Shown here in pieces: positions 18,554 through 26,800 of a stretch of 64,000 bases of DNA. Position 1 is the first letter of the stretch. Each line of letters starts with the position of its first letter. Below the pieces are notes generated by a model. That model did not search any database and was not told the origin of the DNA. It saw nothing but the letters and a program-made list of their open reading frames with translations. Where the stretch lies: assembly GCF_900110645.1 (NCBI RefSeq), contig NZ_FOFB01000021.1, forward strand, positions 51,138-115,137, in the 5' to 3' direction. The translations under genes and the position numbers were made by a program. Source of the stretch: Neolewinella agarilytica. GTDB lineage: Bacteria; Bacteroidota; Bacteroidia; Chitinophagales; Saprospiraceae.

Positions 18554-19275
18554 TTCAGGTTCCTCCGGGTAGGTTCGTGTACGTATTTAACGATCTGAAA
18601 GCCGGAAGACCGGAGCTTCTCCACTAGTTTCCAGGAACTGTTTTCCAGGGCTTTCATATCGTGAAACTCCATCGAGATGGTCTCTATTTTAGCCAGCAGC
18701 TCTTTATCCGCGTTCAGGAGAATTTCATATTCAGCACCTTCACAGTCCATCTTGAGAAAATCAATCCTGTCCAGGCCGTTTTGCTCCATGAATGCTCCAA
18801 GGCTAACGGCACGAACGGGAACTCCTGCGCTCCTTCCGTCCAATAGGGCATAATTCTGCAGCAGAGAATTATTCTCCGCCCGGCTCCTGTGCAGCGTTCG
18901 TTCACCACTTTTCCCTGCCATGGCCAAATGGTGGATGGAAATGTTCTGGCAATTATTAGTTGTCACGTTAGCTTTGAGTACCTCCACGTTACTCTCCTCC
19001 GCCTCTACAGCAAAAATTTTTGCCGAAGGGGCAAGGTTTCCAGCCGCAAAGAGCGCAAAGTAGCCAAAATGAGCACCAATATCCACTACGGTAGCTTCCT
19101 CATAAAAGGGAAAGTAATCAGCATATTCCCTGCCTCTGAAGATAGCTTTGGCAACGGAGACGCCCTGGCGGTTAAGTTGATAATCCAAGGTTACCCCACT
19201 CTCGCGGCAAAGCCTTTGGAAGTCTTTTTTTTCTCCCAGAAGGAACTGGCGGATACGGTCTTTCATGTTGCACAA
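18517..19275 (-). CDS. FkbM family methyltransferase
   Basis: 252 residues. SAM-binding motif I VVDIGAHFGYFALFAA, motif II acidic residue in KIFAVEAEESNVEVL, and the FkbM hallmark IDFLKMDCEGAEYEILL. The closing FHDMKALENSSWKLVEKL and GFQIVKYVHEP fit the family. FkbM enzymes O-methylate sugars or natural products; the substrate here is unknown. A second ATG at 19266 is an alternative start. The 3' end overlaps the FemAB-like gene on the other strand by 37 bp. It lies 18 bp downstream of the Fpg-like gene, probably co-transcribed. Confidence 0.88.
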   Translation of the reverse strand: MCNMKDRIRQFLLGEKKDFQRLCRESGVTLDYQLNRQGVSVAKAIFRGREYADYFPFYEEATVVDIGAHFGYFALFAAGNLAPSAKIFAVEAEESNVEVLKANVTTNNCQNISIHHLAMAGKSGERTLHRSRAENNSLLQNYALLDGRSAGVPVRAVSLGAFMEQNGLDRIDFLKMDCEGAEYEILLNADKELLAKIETISMEFHDMKALENSSWKLVEKLRSSGFQIVKYVHEPTRRNLNYGKLIGTRRLS

Positions 19276-19293
19276 GGTAAAAGCTTCAGGGCT

Positions 19294-20088
19294 TTATTCC
19301 ACCAGCTTCTGTCTTCCTTCTACATAGTAAGTCGTTCGGCCTGCGACTTTGGTAATCTTTACCTCCCCCTCCCCTTCCGGGTCCTGACCTCCTTCATGCC
19401 GCCAGGTATGCCAAAACCAATTCTCGGGGTAATCACGGTAATAGGGCGCGTTCTCAGTAGCGTATTGCATAACGGCAAGGATTTCCCGATAGATCAATTT
19501 CTTTTGTTCCAGCGTCATGGCGTTTACCCGGCTGGCGGGGTGTAATCGCGTGCGGTAACAAATTTCGTCCACGTATAAATTACCCAATCCTGCTACCACG
19601 GATTGGTTCAGGAGTATGCCCTTGAGGGTGGTTTTCCTCCCTTCCAGTTGTTGGAGAAAATAAGCTTCTTCCAGCTCTAAGGCATCGGGGCCGAGTTTTA
19701 TTTGCTCAATGTAATCGAGCCGGTCCTCGAGGTAAAGGATACGGGCGAACTTTCTGGAGTCTTCAAAGCCGAGCGTATTGCCGTCTGTGAAATGAAGGGC
19801 AAAACGCTCAAACCGGCCTCGGTCGCTTTCGTCCTGATAGAGATTCAGGTCTCCGTTCATACCGAAGTGCAGCAGGAGGTCATGTCCATTATCCAACTGA
19901 GCAAAGAGATACTTTCCCCGCCTGATGGATCCTGTAATCTTCCGTCCGGTCAGTACGTCCGCGAAAACAGGTCCACTCATATTGCGTATGATCTTATCAT
20001 CGTGAACCGTAACCCGATCAATGACCTGATTCGTAGCGGCGGCATCAAAGTACTGCTTGAAATTATGGACTTCAGGTAATTCCGGCAT
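19294..20088 (-). CDS. Fpg/Nei-type DNA glycosylase lacking the zinc finger cysteines
   Basis: 264 residues. It begins with the catalytic PELPEV (Pro2, Glu3), has the H2TH region VVAGLGNLYVDEICYRTRLHP and a beta-hairpin tail KITKVAGRTTYYVEGRQKL. This tail aligns with the usual zinc finger, but all four zinc cysteines are replaced, so it looks like a zincless finger; the Arg in GRTTYY is kept. Such enzymes remove oxidised bases and nick the abasic strand. Whether activity favours 8-oxoG or pyrimidines cannot be told. The catalytic core looks intact. Confidence 0.88.
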   Translation of the reverse strand: MPELPEVHNFKQYFDAAATNQVIDRVTVHDDKIIRNMSGPVFADVLTGRKITGSIRRGKYLFAQLDNGHDLLLHFGMNGDLNLYQDESDRGRFERFALHFTDGNTLGFEDSRKFARILYLEDRLDYIEQIKLGPDALELEEAYFLQQLEGRKTTLKGILLNQSVVAGLGNLYVDEICYRTRLHPASRVNAMTLEQKKLIYREILAVMQYATENAPYYRDYPENWFWHTWRHEGGQDPEGEGEVKITKVAGRTTYYVEGRQKLVE

Positions 20089-20187
20089 CGTGCATTTTTT
20101 AACTCCTCGTCTCTAACCCAGACACAAATAATCGGTTCATTCTTCGATCTTCTTTGGCTGATTTTCTTTTCTCTCTCTCCTACTTCC

Positions 20188-20196
20188 TACCTTTAG
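20188..20196 (+). promoter_or_regulatory. Possible -7 box of the deoxynucleoside kinase gene
   Basis: TACCTTTAG, a good match to TAnnTTTG, 34 bases upstream of the ATG at 20231. Confidence 0.35.
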
Positions 20197-20230
20197 CCCG
20201 AACGCATACCACATCCCTTTATAGTTAAGA

Positions 20231-20878
20231 ATGGAGAAGAATTCCAAACAGATCAAGCACGTTGCCATCGCCGGAAATATCGGAGCAGGTAAAACTACCC
20301 TTTGTACAAAATTAGGCCAGCACTTTGGCTGGGACGTTCACTACGAAAGTGCCGATGACAACCCCTACCTGAGTGACTTTTACGATGATATGCAACGTTG
20401 GAGTTTTAATCTCCAGGTCTATTTTCTGCACAATCGCTACGGGCAAATCCTCGGCATTCAGGAAGGTGACCGAACCGTTATTCAGGACCGGACGATCTAC
20501 GAAGACGCTTACATCTTCGCTCCGAACCTTCACGGGATGGGACTGATGACACAGCGCGACTTCGACAACTACATGGAGTTGTTTAACACCATGACGAAGC
20601 GGATCTCCCCCCCTGACCTGCTCATCTACCTGCGGGCCGGTATCGGCACTCTGGTGGCCCACATCGAAAGCCGGGGAAGAGATTATGAAGGAAGCATGAG
20701 CCTTGATTATCTCAAGCAACTTAATCGACGTTACGAAGACTGGATCTCAACCTACAACGAGGGCAACATTCTGATCATCGACGTAGGGCAGGTTGACTTT
20801 GCCAATAAGCCAGAAGACCTGGGCGAAGTCATCAATAAAGTCCAGGCCAAACTTCATGGCTTGTTTGAAGAGATGTAA
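20231..20878 (+). CDS. Deoxynucleoside kinase
   Basis: 215 residues. P-loop GNIGAGKTTL at 15-24, the substrate-side motif QRWSFNLQVYFLHNRY, the DRx motif VIQDRTIYEDAYIFA, and LIYLRAGIGTL with the LID ESRGRDYEGSMSLDYL. This is the dNK family (deoxyadenosine/deoxyguanosine kinase-like), which phosphorylates salvaged deoxynucleosides in the cytoplasm. Exact base specificity is not determinable by eye. It is followed after 30 bp by pxpA, with a promoter-like box between them. Confidence 0.9.
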   Translation: MEKNSKQIKHVAIAGNIGAGKTTLCTKLGQHFGWDVHYESADDNPYLSDFYDDMQRWSFNLQVYFLHNRYGQILGIQEGDRTVIQDRTIYEDAYIFAPNLHGMGLMTQRDFDNYMELFNTMTKRISPPDLLIYLRAGIGTLVAHIESRGRDYEGSMSLDYLKQLNRRYEDWISTYNEGNILIIDVGQVDFANKPEDLGEVINKVQAKLHGLFEEM

Positions 20879-20895
20879 GTTAGATAAGGACTATC

Positions 20896-20903
20896 TATCT
20901 TTC
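20896..20903 (+). promoter_or_regulatory. Possible -7 box of pxpA, leaderless geometry
   Basis: TATCTTTC ends 5 bases before the ATG at 20909, the same geometry as at 7279 and 33486. Confidence 0.3.
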
Positions 20904-20908
20904 GGCCA

Positions 20909-21634
20909 ATGACAAAAATTGACCTTAATGCCGACCTGGGAGAATCCTGGTATGGCAATACTATCGGTAACGACGCAGACCTCATGCCACTGCTCGACAG
21001 TTGCAATGTTGCTTGTGGTTTCCACGGTGGTGACGCCATAACGATGCGACAAACCATTGAGCTGGCGCTGGAGCACGGAGTGGCTATTGGCGCTCACCCC
21101 AGCTTCCCGGACCGGAAAAACTTTGGCCGTAAAACCATGGAAATTCCTTCGCCCGATTTATTTGCGCTGATGCTCTACCAAATCAGTGCTCTAAAGGGGA
21201 TGACGGAGGGCTTGGGCGGAAGCGTCCACCACGTGAAGCCTCATGGAGCACTCTATCACTACCTCAATGGCAGTATTTCCGGAGCGGAGGCCTTTGTCAG
21301 AGCGGCTGCGAAAAGTAACATCCCCATTGTTTACGGGCCACCGACGGGGCAGCTGCGGGTGATGACGGAGTTTCACGGTCTGGAGTTCTGGCCGGAGGGC
21401 TTTGCGGACCGCGCCTATGAGCCTTCTTTGCACCTGCGTTCGCGCCAAAAAGACGGTGCCTGCCTGAATGACACCACTATGGCCGTCGAACAAGTACGGC
21501 TCCTTCAGTCCGGGAAAGTCCGGGCGACTGACGGCGAAATCTATCCAATCAAAGTAAAAACGGTCTGTTTACACGGTGATCATCCAGGCGCGGCTGCCCG
21601 GGCGCTGGCCATCCGCCAGCTTCTTAACACCTAA
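20909..21634 (+). CDS. pxpA: LamB/YcsF family protein, 5-oxoprolinase subunit A
   Basis: 241 residues. Family signatures: DLNADLGESWYGN, SCNVACGFHGGDA, GAHPSFPDRKNFGR, VHHVKPHGALYHYL, GFADRAYEP and the C-terminal VKTVCLHGDHPGAA. PxpA works with PxpB and PxpC in ATP-dependent opening of 5-oxoproline; neither partner is in the window. A 20-bp copy of the dispersed motif lies within the gene at 21427-21446, read as SLHLRSR without an indel relative to the family. It starts 30 bp after the kinase gene and ends 5 bp before the glycosyltransferase. Confidence 0.92.
   Translation: MTKIDLNADLGESWYGNTIGNDADLMPLLDSCNVACGFHGGDAITMRQTIELALEHGVAIGAHPSFPDRKNFGRKTMEIPSPDLFALMLYQISALKGMTEGLGGSVHHVKPHGALYHYLNGSISGAEAFVRAAAKSNIPIVYGPPTGQLRVMTEFHGLEFWPEGFADRAYEPSLHLRSRQKDGACLNDTTMAVEQVRLLQSGKVRATDGEIYPIKVKTVCLHGDHPGAAARALAIRQLLNT
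21427..21446 (+). repeat. Dispersed motif copy (in coding DNA)
   Basis: TTTGCACCTGCGTTCGCGCC inside pxpA; 19 of 20 bases match the intergenic copy at 56792. Confidence 0.7.
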
Positions 21635-21639
21635 GCCAC

Positions 21640-22524
21640 ATGTCGTCACCACTGTTTACCATTATCATTCCCACCCATAACCGTGCTGAGCGGTTGTCGG
21701 TGGCCGTTGAAAGTGTCCTGGCACAGAAAAATGAGGATTGGGAGCTCCTCATCATCGATGATGGCTCTACCGATAATACCCGATCGGTAGCCGAGTCTTT
21801 CACCGATCAACGAATCCGCTACCATTACCAGGAAAACCGACAACTCAATGGTGCCCGAAATACCGGAGTCCGGCTGGCTACCGGTCGTTACATCGGTTTT
21901 CTTGACGACGACGACTTGTTCAAGCCCGACCATTTATCTGTACTTGAGAGTGGGATGGCGACCGACAATTTCAAAAGCGACATCTACCGGTCCGGAGAGC
22001 TTTTGCAAGGAGGCGGTAAAACCACCTGGGTGCCCAACTATGAGAATGGCCCGGATATTTTACGGCAGTACTGGGAAAAAGTGACGGGAATGTTTGGGAT
22101 GGTCTTCAGAGCCGACCTGATGAAAGCCAACATCTTTGATGAAAGCCACCTCTTGCTGGATGATTTTCTGTGGCTAAATCGTATTTTGATTCAGGCAAGC
22201 CTTTATCAGGTAGAGGCTTACACCGCTATTGTGAATTTGCACCCGGAACAGCGAAGTGCTACCTACGTAAACGAAGAGCTGCTCAGGCAGAACGTCGAAC
22301 GCTTAGCCGAAGCTTATAATTTCCCTGGCGTTTCCGAACGGGTAAACTATCGGTTTTACCACAAGCAGGTCCTTCATCAGTATATGCACTGTTGCCGCGT
22401 TCTGTGCCGAGGCGGAAAGAATTATCGTGCGATGAAAATCTGGAAAGAAGGCATATCCTATGCCTCCGCCAGCGATTGGCGAAATGTGAGCAGGACCTTC
22501 GTCATGATTAGTACGGGAAAGTAA
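21640..22524 (+). CDS. GT2 family glycosyltransferase
   Basis: 294 residues. GT-A fold start FTIIIPTHNRAERLSVAVES, LLIIDDGSTDNTRS, the donor segment NGARNTGVRLATGRYIGFLD with the DxD-type metal site DDDD, and a C-terminal acceptor region. No membrane segments, so a cytoplasmic or peripheral enzyme that transfers a sugar from a nucleotide donor. The acceptor is unknown. It starts 5 bp behind pxpA, indicating co-transcription but not an obvious shared pathway. Confidence 0.9.
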   Translation: MSSPLFTIIIPTHNRAERLSVAVESVLAQKNEDWELLIIDDGSTDNTRSVAESFTDQRIRYHYQENRQLNGARNTGVRLATGRYIGFLDDDDLFKPDHLSVLESGMATDNFKSDIYRSGELLQGGGKTTWVPNYENGPDILRQYWEKVTGMFGMVFRADLMKANIFDESHLLLDDFLWLNRILIQASLYQVEAYTAIVNLHPEQRSATYVNEELLRQNVERLAEAYNFPGVSERVNYRFYHKQVLHQYMHCCRVLCRGGKNYRAMKIWKEGISYASASDWRNVSRTFVMISTGK

Positions 22525-22591
22525 ATCCCCCCTTGGTAACCCTTCCTGTTTTTACAGTAGTTCCGTTTTGGGCTTACCGCAGAGCAGTTGC

Positions 22592-23647
22592 CTACTCCTC
22601 TTCAATGATGGCGTCGTCAATCAGGGAGTCACCGTCACCGTCGGAGTCGAGGAAGCCGGAGATAAGGCCTCCTTCGGGCTTTGCAGTAGCGTCAGGATTG
22701 TCCTGAATGGTCATCTCTTTACCGCCTTCATTGTGGTAATCGCCTTCCGCGAAACGAGCGGCACGATCGAAGAATGAGTCAGTGCCATCGAGGATAGACT
22801 CGGAGGTGTTCCGGCTGGCTTCGTCCCCATCAAAGGCACGGGCACGGGCTTCCGCTTGTTCTCCGGCGCGTTTAGCCGCTTCGATGGAGTCTTCCAGTTT
22901 CATTTTTTCTGCTTCCACGTTGGCGTGGTCAACGAAATCATCAAACTTGCCCTTCAGATCTGCCCCTTTTTCGGCGGCAGCGGAGAGAAATTCATCGCCT
23001 TTCTCTAATACTTTAGCGCCAACAACTTCGCTTACGTCGCCAATTTTTCCGGCAACATCTCCGGCTACGTCTTTGGCAGCAGCTCCTGCTTTTGCGGCGG
23101 CGTCCAGTGCGGGCCCGGCAGCACCAGCAACGGCGGCAGCTGCGGTTTTTGCAGCACCAGCAGCTTTATCCGCTAACTTACCGGCTGCGGCTTTCGTGTC
23201 TTCCACAACGTCAGATTCGAAATCAATGACTTTTTTGGGAGCCTCCGCAGCGGGGGTGTCCGTCAGGTCACTCAGGTCCAGCCCTTCTTCGTCCATAACA
23301 TCGAAAGGGTGCTTCTCAGCGGCCTCCGGGCGCAGGTCTTCCAGCTTTTCGTTGATGACTTCACTAGCTTTATCCTTCAGCTCTTTTCCTTTGTCCAATG
23401 CAGAGTCAGCCTCTTCCCAGATCTTATCGGTCAGCCCCTCCAGCGCTTCTTTTCCTTTCTCGAAATACTCGGGGGCTTTATCCATCACTTCCTTGGCAGC
23501 ATCTTTCGTAGCGTCCAACAGGTCATCGCTCTGCGACTTTAAGTCTTCGCCAATATCCTTTGCTGCCTCGCCGGCTTTACTTGCCTGGTGTTTGGCGACT
23601 GACTTCGCACCAAAAAAAAGCTTCTTAAGATCTCCGAATACTGACAT
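22592..23647 (-). CDS. Ala/Lys/Glu-rich LEA-like helical protein
   Basis: 351 residues of low-complexity, highly charged and Ala-rich sequence with repeating 11-mer-like helical patterns (AKDIGEDLKSQSDDLLD, DATKDAAKEVMDKAPE, AAAGKLADKAAGAAKTAAAA). The acidic tail ends DSLIDDAIIEEE. This resembles YtxH or late-embryogenesis-abundant proteins linked to desiccation or stress, but repeat-driven similarity is not proof. No signal peptide or membrane segment, so likely cytoplasmic. Cleanly coding: the opposite frame is only a shadow of the repeat composition. Confidence 0.75.
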   Translation of the reverse strand: MSVFGDLKKLFFGAKSVAKHQASKAGEAAKDIGEDLKSQSDDLLDATKDAAKEVMDKAPEYFEKGKEALEGLTDKIWEEADSALDKGKELKDKASEVINEKLEDLRPEAAEKHPFDVMDEEGLDLSDLTDTPAAEAPKKVIDFESDVVEDTKAAAGKLADKAAGAAKTAAAAVAGAAGPALDAAAKAGAAAKDVAGDVAGKIGDVSEVVGAKVLEKGDEFLSAAAEKGADLKGKFDDFVDHANVEAEKMKLEDSIEAAKRAGEQAEARARAFDGDEASRNTSESILDGTDSFFDRAARFAEGDYHNEGGKEMTIQDNPDATAKPEGGLISGFLDSDGDGDSLIDDAIIEEE

Positions 23648-23750
23648 AGTTCATTTTGTTTTCAGTTCCCAATGTAGTGTTTTCGCGGGAAAAAAGCAGC
23701 AGATAATTCGACGAGTCCACAGTCTCGCCGGACAGACAAGACATTGTAGT

Positions 23751-23770
23751 GGCGCGCACGCAGGTGCAAA
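23751..23770 (-). repeat. Dispersed motif copy
   Basis: The reverse complement is TTTGCACCTGCGTGCGCGCC, identical over 20 bases to the copy at 56792. It lies in the gap between the LEA-like gene and the giant secreted-protein gene. Confidence 0.8.
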
Positions 23771-23811
23771 CGGCAGATAGTTGAGCAGGGAAGACCGATA
23801 ACTTTTCTCCG

Positions 23812-26800
23812 CTAGAATGCAGACTCTACCCTTCTGAGAAATGTTTGTGCCGTCCCCGGGCTGACGGGGAGGATCTCATAGGTCTCACCATCCTTCATTT
23901 TCATCACCATATCCTTGGCCTTCATTCCTTCCAGCTCATTCATAAATTGAGTGTTATTGGATACGACGTTGAGGATTCCATCCTTGAAGCCAAAGAAATA
24001 GTACAACTCACTGGGTGACTTAATGTAGATGTACAGACGATCATCTCCACCAGAAGGCATTTTAACCTCTGCATGGACTTCCAGCATTTTACTGATCTGG
24101 TTACCACGAATGGAGGCCAGGCCGGAATACTTTTCCGTCGTCACGAAAGACTGATAGTCCGTTGACCACTTCATGTTCAATTGGCTGAACAGGAAAGTGT
24201 GTTCGTTAATCTTCCGCGGCACATTAAGCACACCTGCGGCCAGGCTGGCTTCTGCTGTCTCCAGGTCCTTTCCCGCGGGGAAAAGCGTCTTAAGGCCTGC
24301 CTTATAGAATTTAGCGTCGGTCACCAGGTTGAGGCCCGGAGCGGCGTAGGCGCCGGAGACCAGATCAGTTGCCATCATGTTCACCAGCTTGTCCGGGAAG
24401 ACCAGGTCAATCGCAGTCATTGCCTTTATCACCACATCAGGATAAGCCTCTTCAATGGGGGCATCGATAGTGATTTCCGCTCCAACACCGCTTGCTGGAG
24501 TATCTTCCTTAGGCTTCACCTCTTCCTCCAGCAGGAACATATTGTTGGGCGAATCGCTCTTCTCCTTTTCGGTTTCGGGTTCCGGGTCAGGTGTTGGTTC
24601 CGGATCGGCTTCTACCCCACCCCTCGCCTGGCTCGGCATGTCCATCGCGATGGAGCCGTAGGACTTCATGGAGATATACTTTAATCGTCCACCCAGGCCC
24701 AATTCCCCATCACCGCTGATCGTCCCGTTGGCATTATCAAACTTCATCAGGTTGCCGCCAATGTGATCAGGGTTGAAAATCCGGAGGCTGTCCCCAAAGG
24801 AGAAAACATCATTTTCTTCGTCGTAATTGACCAAACCATTAGCGTCCAGGATGGGATGATCTTTACGGAAATCCAGAATTTCCACCATGCTAGGGTAAAC
24901 CCTTCTGCGGGGCTTACTGAGATAAATTCCGGTGAACAGAGGAACCCCATCCCGGTCCTTCGGCGAGCGAATAGCCAGCGTGAGATCTTTTTTATCCCCT
25001 TCTGAACGTACCGTAAACCAGCGTGCGCCAGGGAACTTGTCCGCCTCAATTTTAGCATAGCCATCAAACAGCAGCGTCTTGCTGCTTGCATCAAGGTTCA
25101 TTGTGCCGTAAAACCGGGTCTTGTTATCTACGTAAAAAGTAGTGCCTTCATTGATGGTAGCCGTAGCACGGGTAGCAGTGGCCTTTTCTCCCCGTTTACC
25201 TTTACCAATTCTGGTACCGATGATTTCCTGTAGTTCTACCTCCTGGGTGTGGGGGCCTACATTGTATTCGTAAAAACCTGACGCCCGGTATTCTTTGCGT
25301 CCTAAAAGTTGAACGGTGGCTTTATTGATTACGTGGTATTCGTTTAGCGTATCGGCAACGATTCTGGCGTTCGTCAGCTCCTCAATTTTGGCACCAGGGT
25401 CTACTTTTACCTTGCCGTCTCCAGGGAAAATTTTAGCATCCGCAGCCATGATGAATGGAACACCTTCCACATCGAGAATACTGGTGTTGATATCGTAGGT
25501 AGCCTCTGTACCCGTAAAGGTGAGTTCATCCTGATCCGGATGAGTACTCGTAAAACGGTTTTTTCCAATCTCCGCCTGGAAAGTGATATTTCCCCCGGCC
25601 ATGTCCCAATCAAAGCGGTCAATGCTTGTCTTAAATTGGTTATAGGGTAATGCGGTGGACAGTTCAGTGGAGTTGTTTTCAAAGGAGGCAACCTGAGTTT
25701 CAAAGTCAATGTTCGCCTTTACGTTACTCGTTCTGAGCGCTAATCGGTCATCACTTTCCAAACTTTTAATTCCTACACTGGCGGTGTCAGCACTGGCGCC
25801 AAAAGTGGAAAAGTCCATATCCTTACTGCTCATGTTAGCTGCCGGCCAGTCAAGTCGTCCATTACCCTTCAGGGCTTCGGGGGTTAATACCAGGCCACCG
25901 TCAAAAGAATGTTCGTTGGAGGTAAACATTTCAAAAGGAGCATCCTTAACTGAATTAACCACCAGGGAATCGCCATAAGGTTTGAACTCAATATTCACCT
26001 CAGTACCTCTAACCTGCGGTACTTCGCGGGCGCCCGTAACTTTCTCTTCCAGGGCGAAGGAACGTGCACTGGCGGTAGTTCGGTCAAGCTGAAAACTAAG
26101 GTCTTCGCTTTCAATTTCAGCCTCCAGGTAGTTCAGCTTCCCCTTCCCCTCAAGCCCGCGGTTACTCAAAACGATTTCACCCTCGTATTTACCCCGGTTG
26201 CCGTAGGTGCTTTGTCCGCCCGCTTCTGTTTCCGTAATAAACCCAAGGCTTCCGTCTTCCTGGATGGTCAGGCTTTCTTCAAAATTAGGAAAGATGCCAC
26301 CACTATTGAGCTGACCTTTCAGCTCAACTTCTCCGGCTAACAGGCTGTCCATACCATTGAGACTGAACGGCGCCAACTCGAAATAGAAGCTGTCCCGGCT
26401 GTAATGCGCCGAAGAGTCTGCCCGATCATAATAGATATAACTGGGGGATTTTGTCTGCAGACTGGGAAAGTAAGCGATGTCTTCCGTACCACTCTTGTTT
26501 TTTGGGGCATCGATCAATAAGTATCCGCTCAGGTGCTCAATTCTACTCCCGGTACTTTGGCGCTCCATTCCTTCACCGATAATGTCATCAACCGGAAGGA
26601 ATAAATCAAAATACCGGACAGAGTCCATCTTGATGTAGTAAGGATCGTAGTTAAAGTGAAAGTCTTTACCCGTAAACACCATCCCCCCGGCGTAAATTTC
26701 TCCTGAGAAATCAAAATCCCGATTTCCGCGAACGATCAACTGATCTCCCAAAGGTTTAATGGCAATTTGCTTTTCCCGATTGAACTGAACGGGCTGTACC

